Positions 7,974-16,226 of a DNA stretch of 64,000 bases are shown in pieces (position 1 is the stretch's first letter; every line of letters starts with the position of its first letter). The stretch lies in the NCBI RefSeq assembly GCF_045348435.1, contig NZ_CP157484.1, positions 248,001 through 312,000 on the forward strand. Direction: 5' to 3'. Below the pieces are notes generated by a model. It worked only from the letters and a program-made list of their open reading frames with translations, did not search any database and was not told the DNA's origin. Both the position numbers and the translations under genes were made by a program. This DNA is from Alsobacter sp045348435. Lineage in GTDB: Bacteria > Pseudomonadota > Alphaproteobacteria > Rhizobiales > Beijerinckiaceae.

Positions 7974-8005
7974 CTGTGGAGCGGCGCGGACGCAACGCTC
8001 CACAG
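7974..8005 (-). terminator. Perfect 10-bp stem hairpin downstream of the L,D-transpeptidase gene
   Basis: CTGTGGAGCG (7974-7983) and CGCTCCACAG (7996-8005) are exact reverse complements separated by 12 bases. It lies 17 bases past the stop of the minus-strand transpeptidase gene and before the HerA-like gene, as a terminator or attenuator would. There is no U-run. Confidence 0.55.
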
Positions 8006-8022
8006 CGCAGCGCGGCGCAGGC

Positions 8023-8706
8023 TCAGCTGAATTCGTCGCCGCCGCCGCTGCGGCTGCCGCGCACGACCACGCGGGACCCCGTCGGCACGCGCCGATAGAG
8101 GTCGATCACGTCCTGGTTGATGAGGCGGATGCAGCCCGAGGAGACCCGCGTCCCGATCGTGTTGGGCTCGATCGTGCCGTGGATCCGGTAGAGCGTGTCG
8201 CGATCGCCCTGGTAGAGATACATCGCGCGCGCGCCCAGAGGGTTGTCCGGGCCGCCCGGCATGCCGCCGGCGTATTGCTCCAGCTCGGGCTGGCGCTGGA
8301 TCATGGTGGAGGGCGGCGTCCAGGTCGGCCATTCGGCCTTGCGCTTGATGACGGCGTTCCCGTGCCAGCCGAAGCCCTCGCGGCCCACGCCGACGCCGTA
8401 CCGCATGGCCCGGCCGTCGTCCTGCACGAGATAGAGGAAGCGCTGGTCGGGATCGATCACCACCGTCCCGGGGCGCTCCGGGCCCGAATAGGCGACCACG
8501 CGACGCAGATAGACGGGGTCGATCTCGTCGATGTTGACGGCCGGGACCGGGAAGGGCTCGTCCTCGATCTCGCCATACATGGCGTAAGCGGCGGGATCCA
8601 GCGCGGAACGGGGGGACATCAGCGCCGCCGGAGGCGGACCGGCGGAGACGCAACCACCGAGGGCGATCGGCAGACCAAGAGCGACGAAACGCCGGCTGAC
8701 AAGCAT
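8023..8706 (-). CDS. L,D-transpeptidase (YkuD domain) lipoprotein
   Basis: This 227-residue envelope protein cross-links peptidoglycan (3-3 links) or attaches proteins to it. The N-terminus 'RRFVALGLPIALGGC' is a lipoprotein signal with the lipobox LGGC at 16-19, so the mature protein is anchored through Cys19. The catalytic motif is HG(X)n-SSGCIRL, with His176 and Cys192; 'RFLYLVQDDGRAMRYGVGVG' is the first strand pair of the YkuD fold. An EcfG-like -35/-10 (8788-8764) lies upstream, which would place it under general stress control, but the -10 is TGTT rather than CGTT. Length and catalytic residues are normal. Confidence 0.9.
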   Translation of the reverse strand: MLVSRRFVALGLPIALGGCVSAGPPPAALMSPRSALDPAAYAMYGEIEDEPFPVPAVNIDEIDPVYLRRVVAYSGPERPGTVVIDPDQRFLYLVQDDGRAMRYGVGVGREGFGWHGNAVIKRKAEWPTWTPPSTMIQRQPELEQYAGGMPGGPDNPLGARAMYLYQGDRDTLYRIHGTIEPNTIGTRVSSGCIRLINQDVIDLYRRVPTGSRVVVRGSRSGGGDEFS

Positions 8707-8761
8707 GAGGGGACGACTCCAGGATCATGACGGCGCCGAATGCGACGCCCAAGGCGCACAA

Positions 8762-8788
8762 GGAACACAAACGAACCGCAACGGTTCC
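8762..8788. promoter_or_regulatory. Overlapping divergent EcfG-like promoter elements
   Basis: On the plus strand GGAAC (8762-8766), 16 bases, GGTT (8783-8786). On the minus strand GGAAC (8788-8784), 16 bases, TGTT (8767-8764). The two share the same DNA because the -35 of one forms part of the -10 of the other. They face the S10 peptidase gene (122 bases away) and the L,D-transpeptidase gene (57 bases away). Each -10 departs from CGTT at its first base. Confidence 0.35.
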
Positions 8789-8908
8789 GTTTGAGCCACG
8801 TTTGTGATCGGGCTGTGGCGCGGCGGCCTCCATGACGATGTCGTGACCGCCCGACGCAGGACCGCCCGCGACCGGCTATGATGCGGCCAGCGCCTCGAAG
8901 GAGTCTCG

Positions 8909-10504
8909 ATGTCCCTCCCACCGTCTCCCGGCCCAGCGCCCCGCGCGCGATCGCCCCGCAGGCTCACCGGCCTCGCCCTGCTGCCGGCGGCCGTCCTCGC
9001 GCTCTGCATGGCCCTCGAGCCCGCTTGGGCGCAGCAGCAGCAAGGCCGCCCGGCGCGCGACCAGGAGGCGCAGTCGCAGGACCGCGCCGAGAAGGCGCGC
9101 GACGACGCCCGCAAGTTTCCGGCCGACGTCACCACCGAGCACACGCTCGACCTGCCGGGCCGGACCCTCAAATTCACCGCCACGCTGGGCTCCATCCCGC
9201 TCTTCGACGGCGAGGGCGGACCGCTGCTGGCCGAGATCGGTTTCGTGGCGTTCCGGCGCGTAGGCGGCGACGTGGCGCAGCGCCCGCTGACCTTCGCGTT
9301 CAACGGCGGACCCGGCGCGGCGGCCGCCTACCTGAACATCGGCGCGATCGGCCCGTGGCGGCTCCCGATGGAGAAACCGGCCCCGTCGGACGTCCCCGTC
9401 ACGGTCCCCAACGCCGAGACCTGGCTCGATTTCACCGACCTCGTCTTCGTCGATCCGGTCGGAACCGGCTACAGCTGGTCGACCGCGCGGGGCGACGACC
9501 TTCGGCGCCGGTTCTGGTCCGTGGACGCCGACATCTCGGGCCTCGCGACCTTCGTGCGCAAATGGGTGGAGAAGAACGACCGTCAGGCCTCTCCCAAGAC
9601 CATCCTGGGCGAGAGCTATGGCGGTTACCGGGCTCCGCGCCTGGCGCGCGAGCTGCAGTCCAGCCAGGGCGTCGGCGTCCGGGGCGTCATCATGCTGTCG
9701 CCCGTGCTCGACTTCGCCTGGCGCTTCCAGCCCCGGCATTCGCCGATGCGGTGGGTCTCCGAGCTGCCCTCGATGGCCGCCGCCCGCGGCGACGCCACGC
9801 GCGGCGACGCGTCGCTGAACCGCCAGGCCATGGCGGAGGCGGAGCGCTACGCGTCCGGGGAGTTCATGGCGGACCTGCTGAAGGGCCCGGGCGACAAGGC
9901 CGCGGTGGACCGCATGTCGGCGCGCGTCGCGGCCCTGACGGGCCTCGACCCGGACGCGGTGCGCAAGCTCGCCGGCCGGGTGGACGTCTCCACCTTCACG
10001 CATGAGCGCCAGAAGGGGCGGGTGGCCAGCGCCTACGACGCCACCATCACGGGGGTCGATCCGCAGCCCTTCGCGCCCGGGCCGCACGGCGACGATCCCG
10101 TGCTGGACGCCATCGAGGCTCCGCTCTCAGCCGCCATGACGGACCTCTACCGGCGCCTGGGCTGGCGCATCGACAGGCCCTATCGTCTGCTCAACCGGGA
10201 GGTGAGCGGCCAATGGCAGTGGGGCGGCCGCCGCAGCGCGCCCGAGGCGCTCAGCGACCTGCGCGACGGGCTGGCGCTCGATCCCAACATGCGCGCCCTC
10301 GTGGCGCATGGGGCGACCGACCTGGTGACCCCTTATTACGAGAACAAGCTGCTGCTGGCACAGCTGCCGGACCTGGGCGGGCCGGATCGCCTGCGTCTCC
10401 AGGTTTATCCCGGCGGGCACATGTTCTACGCCCGCCAGGACGCGCGCGCGGCGTTCCGCGCCGACGCGGAAGCGCTCTATCGGCCGGCCGAAGCGGGGCG
10501 TTGA
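8909..10504 (+). CDS. Exported S10-family serine carboxypeptidase-like peptidase
   Basis: This 531-residue alpha/beta-hydrolase has a signal peptide (residues about 20-41, basic start then 'LTGLALLPAAVLALCMA', cut after AWA) and so acts in the periplasm or outside. S10 hallmarks are present: 'FNGGPGAAAAYLNIGAIGP' (the oxyanion-hole NGGPG motif), nucleophile Ser236 in GESYGGYR, Asp471 in 'HGATDLVTPYY' and His504 in 'YPGGHMFY', in the right order. Carboxypeptidases of this family trim C-terminal residues at acidic pH; bacterial members are little studied. GAAGGAG precedes ATG 8909 at good spacing. It converges with the MscS-type gene, with 7 bases between them. Confidence 0.87.
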   Translation: MSLPPSPGPAPRARSPRRLTGLALLPAAVLALCMALEPAWAQQQQGRPARDQEAQSQDRAEKARDDARKFPADVTTEHTLDLPGRTLKFTATLGSIPLFDGEGGPLLAEIGFVAFRRVGGDVAQRPLTFAFNGGPGAAAAYLNIGAIGPWRLPMEKPAPSDVPVTVPNAETWLDFTDLVFVDPVGTGYSWSTARGDDLRRRFWSVDADISGLATFVRKWVEKNDRQASPKTILGESYGGYRAPRLARELQSSQGVGVRGVIMLSPVLDFAWRFQPRHSPMRWVSELPSMAAARGDATRGDASLNRQAMAEAERYASGEFMADLLKGPGDKAAVDRMSARVAALTGLDPDAVRKLAGRVDVSTFTHERQKGRVASAYDATITGVDPQPFAPGPHGDDPVLDAIEAPLSAAMTDLYRRLGWRIDRPYRLLNREVSGQWQWGGRRSAPEALSDLRDGLALDPNMRALVAHGATDLVTPYYENKLLLAQLPDLGGPDRLRLQVYPGGHMFYARQDARAAFRADAEALYRPAEAGR

Positions 10505-10511
10505 GCCGGGC

Positions 10512-12785
10512 TCAGGCCGCCGGCTGGGTCGCGGCGGCGGTGGCCTGCTGTTGGCGCACGTCCAGCAGGCGCTGCGCGGCGGCGCCGATGGCCTGCTCGC
10601 CTCCGCCGCCGTTCCCGCCCGCGACCTGCACGGTCGGGAAGGCGAAGCGGATGCCGTTCTGCTCGAAGGCTTTCTTCAGGAGGCCGTAGGCGGTGCGCCG
10701 GATGACGAACTGCTCGCCCGGCTTCGTCATCATCTTCAGGCGAACCTCGATCGAGAAGTCGCCGAGCTGCTCGACGCCCTGCATCTTGAGGGGCTCGATG
10801 ATGTGCGGCCCGAATTCGGGATCCGCCGCGAGCTGCTTGCCGATGTCCTTGACGATCTTCTTCACCCTGTCGAGGTCCGTGTCGTAGGTCAGCCCTATCG
10901 AGAACTTGTCGATCACCCAGTCGCGGCTGAGATTTTGCACCGCGCCCAGGACGCCGAACGGCACCGTCGTGATCGGCCCTCGGTGATGCCGCAGCTTCAC
11001 CGAGCGCAGCGAGAAGGACTCGACGGTGCCCTTGTAGCTCCCCGCCGTGATGTACTCGCCGACCCGGAAGGCGTCGTCGAGCAGGTAGAAGATGCCCGAG
11101 ATGATGTCCTTCACCAGCGTCTGGGCGCCGAAGCCGACCGCGATGCCGAGCACGCCGGCGCCGGCCAGCAGGGGCCCGATCTGGATGCCCATCGAGTCCA
11201 GCACCATCAGGAAGGCGACGCCGACCAGGATGGCGAAGATGAAGTTCCGCAGGATGGGCAGGAGCGTGTTCAGCCGCGAGCGCTTGCGTCCCTCGGCCGA
11301 ATCGTCGTGCGCGGAGGCCACCCCGTCGTCGAGCCGCCCGTCGATGAGCGCGCGCACCAGCTTCCAGACGAGGTCGGCCACCAGCATGATGATGATCACC
11401 CGGATCGCGGCGCGCACCGCGCGGGTGAAGATCGACTCGCCCATGGCGATGTCTGTGACGTCGATGGCCCAGATATCGGCGAGAGCCGAGGCGCACAGGA
11501 TGACGACGACGACGCGGGTCGCCTTCTCGACCACCACCGCCCAGGCCAGCGCGCTGGAGTCGCCCGCCCGGGCGGTCTCCTCCGGCCGCACGATGTTGCG
11601 GATCGAGGCGCGCACGAGGCGCATGGTCAGCGGCACCAGGCTGACCACGATGAGGGTCCAGAACAGCTGTTTCAGGTGCAGCGATCCCAGGATCCAGGCG
11701 GAGACGATGAGCGTGGCGGTGAGCACCACCGACAGCCGCGTCGGCGGGTCGGCCTGCATGCGCACGCGCGCCACCAGCCTGGCCAGGAGCGTGAGCGCCA
11801 GCAGCGTGAACCAGATGCTGACGATCACCTGCTTGGACAGGAGCGACACGCCCATGATGTTGAGCAGGCTGAGCGTCGCGAACCCGCCGCCCACGATGAC
11901 GACGAAGAGCATCAGCGTGCGGTACCAGAACCAAGCCACCGGCTGGCTGAGCGGCACGACGCGGAAATAGTCGTGCCGCGCCCCCGGCGCGATCACCACC
12001 CGCCCGAAAGCCTGCGCCAGGCGGATCACCGCCACATAGGCGAGCAGGATGAGCACGGTCTCGCGGATAACGGGCGGCCACGGCACGAGCACGAAGGCCG
12101 CGATGCAGCCGAGCAGGAAGGCGGCGAGGACGAAGAGCCCGAGCGTGACCCGCATGCCGTGAAGCCGCAGCCGCTCGCGCACGGTGTCGCCCGGAGACTC
12201 CAGCAACCGGTTGAGCAGCCCGCGGCTGGCCCACCACGCCAGGCGCTGTCCGGCGACGCCGCCCAGCAGCAGCAGGCCCGACGCGAGGGCGAGCTGCAGC
12301 CAGTCGATCGAGCCGCGCGACAGCACGAAGCTGCTCGCCGAGAGCGCGATGTCGTCCGGCACGCCTGGCGCGGCGGCGATCAGCGCGCGCGCCCGCTGCC
12401 GCAGTTTCTGCAGCTCGTTGGCGGCCATGAACGAGAAGTCGCCCGAAGCGCTGCCGCTGAACATGGTCTGCGGCATGGCGCTGGCGGGCGCCCCCGCGCC
12501 GGCTGAAGCCCCGGGCGCGATGGTGGGGGCCGCCCCGCCGGACCCGGACGCGGCGGCGCCCGCGCCCGCGCCGCTCGGGGGCAGATGGGGGCTGATCTTG
12601 TCGGCCAGGAAGGCCCGGCCGGCGTCGTCGTTCGGCACCTCGATGATGACGCGGATCGGCGGCGCGGGTTCGGCCGCCCGCAGCGGCGTTGCAAAGAGCG
12701 CCGACAGCGAGAGCGCGGCGGCGAGGAGAAGGGCGAACGGAGGCATGCAGGGAACCGGGTGCAGGGCCGACGGGGCTCGGTCCAT
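10512..12785 (-). CDS. Large MscS-family mechanosensitive ion channel
   Basis: This 757-residue inner-membrane channel probably releases solutes during hypo-osmotic shock. It has a signal peptide ('MPPFALLLAAALSLSALFATPLRA'), a periplasmic Ala/Pro/Gly-rich segment, about ten hydrophobic helices, then the MscS pore and beta domain: 'GPLLAGAGVLGIAVGFGAQTLVKD', 'FYLLDDAFRVGEYI' and 'TVPFGVLGAVQNLSRDW'. The pore helix contains the Gly/Ala packing pattern of MscS TM3. The C-terminus is Gln/Ala-rich. ATG 12785 is the longest start; ATG 12746 would begin exactly at the signal peptide and may be the real one. It is longer than E. coli MscS (286 residues) and resembles the YbdG/YnaI-to-MscK class. Trehalose synthesis genes elsewhere in the window fit an osmotic theme. 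Confidence 0.88.
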   Translation of the reverse strand: MDRAPSALHPVPCMPPFALLLAAALSLSALFATPLRAAEPAPPIRVIIEVPNDDAGRAFLADKISPHLPPSGAGAGAAASGSGGAAPTIAPGASAGAGAPASAMPQTMFSGSASGDFSFMAANELQKLRQRARALIAAAPGVPDDIALSASSFVLSRGSIDWLQLALASGLLLLGGVAGQRLAWWASRGLLNRLLESPGDTVRERLRLHGMRVTLGLFVLAAFLLGCIAAFVLVPWPPVIRETVLILLAYVAVIRLAQAFGRVVIAPGARHDYFRVVPLSQPVAWFWYRTLMLFVVIVGGGFATLSLLNIMGVSLLSKQVIVSIWFTLLALTLLARLVARVRMQADPPTRLSVVLTATLIVSAWILGSLHLKQLFWTLIVVSLVPLTMRLVRASIRNIVRPEETARAGDSSALAWAVVVEKATRVVVVILCASALADIWAIDVTDIAMGESIFTRAVRAAIRVIIIMLVADLVWKLVRALIDGRLDDGVASAHDDSAEGRKRSRLNTLLPILRNFIFAILVGVAFLMVLDSMGIQIGPLLAGAGVLGIAVGFGAQTLVKDIISGIFYLLDDAFRVGEYITAGSYKGTVESFSLRSVKLRHHRGPITTVPFGVLGAVQNLSRDWVIDKFSIGLTYDTDLDRVKKIVKDIGKQLAADPEFGPHIIEPLKMQGVEQLGDFSIEVRLKMMTKPGEQFVIRRTAYGLLKKAFEQNGIRFAFPTVQVAGGNGGGGEQAIGAAAQRLLDVRQQQATAAATQPAA

Positions 12786-12861
12786 CAGGTTATATAGGCA
12801 GACCTGCCGGAAATCACGGCTCCAGGCCCTGCGAGGCCGCCGCGGGCCGTCCCTGCTTGCC

Positions 12862-13992
12862 CTAATGGGCCGCCCGCGCCTGCGCCTGGCTGGCGAGGGC
12901 GTCGCGCCCGTGCAGCAGGATGCGGCCGTCCCGGTCGAAGAGATGCGCCGCCGCGGCGTCGATCCGCAACCGCAGCATCTCGCCGCGACCGCGCATCAGT
13001 TGGCCCGGCTGGTGAACCGTGATCGGCGGCAATCCCTCCGCCTCGCAGGTGAAGAAGGTGTCGCCGCCGAGGTGCTCGGCGAGGGTGATGAGCGCCTCGA
13101 TGTCGGCGGGCCCGGTCTCCACCACCTCCAGGTGTTCGGGCCGCACGCCGAGCGTCACCCCCAGATTGGCCGGCAGGGCGGCGGCCCCGTAGGGCAGCGA
13201 CACGGCGTGCCGGTCGCCGAGCCGGAGCGTGACGCCCGCGCCGTCGGCCTGCGTGACTGCGCCGGTGAAGAAGTTCATCTTGGGCGAGCCGATGAAGCCG
13301 GCCACGAACTGGTTGGCGGGACGATTGTAAAGCTCCAGCGGCGCGCCGACCTGTTCGATGCGGCCCGCCTGGAGTACCACGATGCGGTCGGCCAGCGTCA
13401 TCGCCTCGACCTGGTCGTGGGTGACGTACACCATCGTTCCGCCGATCTCGGCGTGCAGCGCCGCCAATTCCTTGCGGGTGGCCACGCGCAGCTCCGCGTC
13501 CAGATTCGAGAGCGGTTCGTCGAACAGAAAGATTTTCGGGTCGCGCACGATGGCTCGGCCGATCGCGACGCGCTGGCGCTGCCCGCCCGACAGCGCCTTG
13601 GGCTTTCGCTCCAGATAGTCTCCGAGCCGCAGCATCGCGGCGGCGCGCGCGACGCGCTTGTCGATCTCGGCCTGGGGCAGGCCCATATTCTCCAGCGCGA
13701 AGGCCATGTTCTGCCGCACGCTCATATGCGGGTAGAGCGCGTAGCTCTGGAACACCATCGCGAGCCCGCGGTCGGCGGCGGGCGTGTCGTTGACGACCTG
13801 CCCGTCGATGCGCACCTCGCCGGCGCTGATCGCCTCCAGGCCGGCGATCATCCTCAGCAGCGTGGACTTACCGCAGCCCGACGGGCCGACGAACACGACG
13901 AACTCGCCGTCGCGGATGTCGAGGTCGACGCCGTGGATGATGTGCACGGGGCCGTAGCTCTTGTGGACGCCGCGGAGCTCGAGATGCGCCAT
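12862..13992 (-). CDS. ugpC: Sugar ABC transporter ATP-binding protein (UgpC/MalK/MsmK type)
   Basis: This 376-residue ATPase drives a CUT1 carbohydrate importer. Walker A GPSGCGKS is at 36-43, the signature is LSGGQRQRVAIGRAIV, Walker B is IFLFDEPLSNLDA, and the D- and H-loops 'VYVTHDQVEAMTLADRIVVL' follow. Residues about 240-376 form the C-terminal OB/TOBE regulatory domain typical of MalK/UgpC. ATG 13992 shares one base with the stop of the upstream permease gene. The frame stays open further upstream but that is permease sequence read out of frame. The gene name is the family name; the sugar is not known. Confidence 0.9.
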   Translation of the reverse strand: MAHLELRGVHKSYGPVHIIHGVDLDIRDGEFVVFVGPSGCGKSTLLRMIAGLEAISAGEVRIDGQVVNDTPAADRGLAMVFQSYALYPHMSVRQNMAFALENMGLPQAEIDKRVARAAAMLRLGDYLERKPKALSGGQRQRVAIGRAIVRDPKIFLFDEPLSNLDAELRVATRKELAALHAEIGGTMVYVTHDQVEAMTLADRIVVLQAGRIEQVGAPLELYNRPANQFVAGFIGSPKMNFFTGAVTQADGAGVTLRLGDRHAVSLPYGAAALPANLGVTLGVRPEHLEVVETGPADIEALITLAEHLGGDTFFTCEAEGLPPITVHQPGQLMRGRGEMLRLRIDAAAAHLFDRDGRILLHGRDALASQAQARAAH

Positions 13993-15044
13993 TACTTCAT
14001 GCCCGTGTTGGCGATGCCGGTGGTGATGAAGCGCTGCAGGAACACAAACACCACCGCGACCGGCAGCAGCGTCACCACCGTCATGGCGAGCAGATAGTGC
14101 CACTGCACCTGCAGCTCGCCCTGGAAGGCGTTGAGCCCGATCTGCAGCGTGTAGCTTTCGGTCTTGGTCAGCACCGCCAGCGGCCAGAGGAACTCGTTCC
14201 AGCGCCACATGATCGAGAAGATCGCCAGCACGGCCAAGGCCGGCAGCGCCAGCGGCATCACGATGCGCCAGTAGATCTGCCACTCGGAGGCCTTGTCCAT
14301 GCGCGCCGCCTCGATCAGGTCGCGCGGCAGCGTCAGCATGTATTGGCGCAGCAGGAACACGCCCGTGGGCGTCGCCGCGCCGGGCAGGATCACGGCCCAG
14401 AGCGAGTTCACCAGCCCGAGCTTGGCCACCACCACATAGACCGGCACGAGGATGATGGTGATCGGGATCATCAGCGTGCCGACGACGCCCAGCATGGCGG
14501 CGTTCTTGCCCTTGAAGTCGTAGATCGAGAGCGCATAGGCGGCCATCGAGTTAATGATGAGGGTGATCAGCGTCGCCACCGCGGTGACGAACACCGAGTT
14601 CGCCAGGAAGGTCGGGAAGGCGAAGTTGCGCAGCGGCTCGGTGTAGTTCTGGGCGGCGAGCGCGAACTCGCGCACGGGGGTGCGCTTGTCGATGGGCGCG
14701 CGGATCGTCTGCGTCGGGTCCTTGGGGTCGACCATCTGGGCGATGATGCCGATGCGCCGCAGCTGCGCCAGTTCGCGCACGCTGCCGTCCTCCATGGTGA
14801 CGCGAAACAGCGGCAGCGGCTTGTCCTGGCCAGGAACCATCACCTCCTTCTGCGACATCGGCAGCAGCGAGGGCGGAAACTCCAGGAGCGCGGCCTGCGT
14901 CTTGAACGACGACAGCACGAGCCAGAGCACTGGCCCGAACATGAGCACGACGCCGAGCGCCAGATACGCGTAGGCGGCGACGTCGGTCCAATGCCAGGGC
15001 CGGCCGCCGCGACGGCGAGACAGGAAGGCGGCGAGGGCGCTCAT
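13992..15044 (-). CDS. Carbohydrate ABC transporter permease (MalG/UgpE type) with a large periplasmic insertion
   Basis: This 350-residue inner-membrane subunit of the CUT1 importer has a first helix 'AAYAYLALGVVLMFGPVLWLVLSSF', then an unusual hydrophilic, beta-rich insert at residues about 61-130 containing 'RVTMEDGSVRELAQLRRIGI' before the second helix. The rest is standard: 'NSMAAYALSIYDFKGK', 'VFLLRQYMLTLPRDLIEAARMDKAS' (EAA coupling loop) and 'MPLALPALAVLAIFSIMWRWNEFLWPL'. MalG-like proteins are usually about 280-300 residues, so the insert accounts for the extra length. ATG 15044 overlaps the stop of the partner permease (ATGA). Confidence 0.9.
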   Translation of the reverse strand: MSALAAFLSRRRGGRPWHWTDVAAYAYLALGVVLMFGPVLWLVLSSFKTQAALLEFPPSLLPMSQKEVMVPGQDKPLPLFRVTMEDGSVRELAQLRRIGIIAQMVDPKDPTQTIRAPIDKRTPVREFALAAQNYTEPLRNFAFPTFLANSVFVTAVATLITLIINSMAAYALSIYDFKGKNAAMLGVVGTLMIPITIILVPVYVVVAKLGLVNSLWAVILPGAATPTGVFLLRQYMLTLPRDLIEAARMDKASEWQIYWRIVMPLALPALAVLAIFSIMWRWNEFLWPLAVLTKTESYTLQIGLNAFQGELQVQWHYLLAMTVVTLLPVAVVFVFLQRFITTGIANTGMK

Positions 15045-16063
15045 GCGGATGCGTCCTTCTTGCGCGACACCCACAGCTGCACGAGCGTCAGCGTGAACAG
15101 CACCAGCCCCAGGATGACCGAGGCGGCGCCGGCCAGCCCGAAATTCTGGACCTGGTTGGAGAAGGCCGTCTCGTAGATGTACTGCACCACCAGCAGGGTG
15201 GCGCTGCCGGGGCCGCCGCCGGTGAGCACGAACACCTCGTCGAAGGTCTGCACGCCCTTGATCAGGGCGAGCACGATGACGACGATCAGGTTGGGCCAGA
15301 GCAGCGGCAGCGTGATGCGGGCGAAGACGCGCGAGCGCTTGGTGCCGTCCATCTCGGCGGCTTCGTAGATGTCGGTCGGGATCGCCTGCAATCCGGCCAG
15401 CAGGATGAGCGTGTAGAATCCCATATGGGCCCAGATCGACACGAACACAGCCCAGAACATGGCCCAGCCGGGCTCCACGAAGAACAGGATCTTCTGTCCT
15501 CCGAGACCGGTCAGGACGGCGTTGAGCAGGCCCTCGCGCTGCAGGATCCACTTCCAGATGAGCGCCACCACGACGGGCGAGAGCAGCACCGGGAAGAAGT
15601 AGACGGCGCGGAAGAAGCCACGGCCCCGGATGTCCATGTTCAGCACGACGGCGGTGAGCAACGAGAAGCCCACCATGAACACGACCTGCAAGGCCACGAA
15701 GGTCCCGGTGTTCTGCACGCCGCGCCAGAAATGGTCCTCCCGGCAGGACCCCGGATCGAGATAGTTGCCGCAGTCGAACAGATGGCCATATTGCGAGGCG
15801 CCCACATAGGGCCGGTCGGACAAATAAAGCGCCGAGCCGCCCGTGAACGAGTAGGCGATGTTGATGATCAGTGGGAGGAACACGAACAGCCCGAAGAAGA
15901 GCGCGTTCGGCGCCAAAAACAGATAGGGCATCCGCCGCGCCCCGATCCGCCCCTGCACCCACCGCATGGGCGCGTCCAGCCCTCGCATGATGAGCCCCCA
16001 CAACGTCGCGAAGGGCGCCGAGACGCGCTCTCCGAGCGTGGACGGGGGCGGGGGGGCGCTCAT
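15041..16063 (-). CDS. Carbohydrate ABC transporter permease (MalF/UgpA type)
   Basis: This 340-residue membrane subunit pairs with the MalG-type permease. Recognisable parts are 'PYLFLAPNALFFGLFVFLPLIINIAYSFTGG' (first helix), a periplasmic loop with four cysteines (FDCGNYLDPGSC is part of it), then 'RGFFRAVYFFPVLLSPVVVALIWKWILQ' and the EAA loop 'LQAIPTDIYEAAEMDGTKRSRVFARITLPLL'. Two of the loop cysteines could form a disulfide in the periplasm. The start is separated from the binding-protein gene by about 163 bases containing two palindromes, which fits lower expression of the permeases than of the binding protein. Confidence 0.9.
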   Translation of the reverse strand: MSAPPPPSTLGERVSAPFATLWGLIMRGLDAPMRWVQGRIGARRMPYLFLAPNALFFGLFVFLPLIINIAYSFTGGSALYLSDRPYVGASQYGHLFDCGNYLDPGSCREDHFWRGVQNTGTFVALQVVFMVGFSLLTAVVLNMDIRGRGFFRAVYFFPVLLSPVVVALIWKWILQREGLLNAVLTGLGGQKILFFVEPGWAMFWAVFVSIWAHMGFYTLILLAGLQAIPTDIYEAAEMDGTKRSRVFARITLPLLWPNLIVVIVLALIKGVQTFDEVFVLTGGGPGSATLLVVQYIYETAFSNQVQNFGLAGAASVILGLVLFTLTLVQLWVSRKKDASA

Positions 16064-16090
16064 GCGGCGAGGCTTATGCGTATCAGACGG

Positions 16091-16195
16091 CCCTCTCCCC
16101 GGGCTGGGAAGAGGGGGCGCATGGCGCCCGCCCCAAGGTCGAAGCCCTCTCCGGCGCCGCCGCAGCCCTTCCTTCGCCCCGGAACGGGGAGAAGG
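16091..16195. repeat. Two REP-like palindromes between binding-protein and permease genes
   Basis: Element one pairs CCCTCT (16091-16096) with AGAGGG (16110-16115). Element two pairs CCTTCGCCCC (16171-16180) with GGGGAGAAGG (16186-16195), with one mismatch and a 5-base loop. 'CCTTCTCCCC...GGGGAGAAGG' palindromes are scattered in intergenic DNA of Hyphomicrobiales. In the transcript they would form hairpins after the binding-protein stop and may stabilise that part of the mRNA. Confidence 0.65.
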
Positions 16196-16226
16196 TGGCG
16201 CGCAGCGCCGGATGAGCGGATACGCC

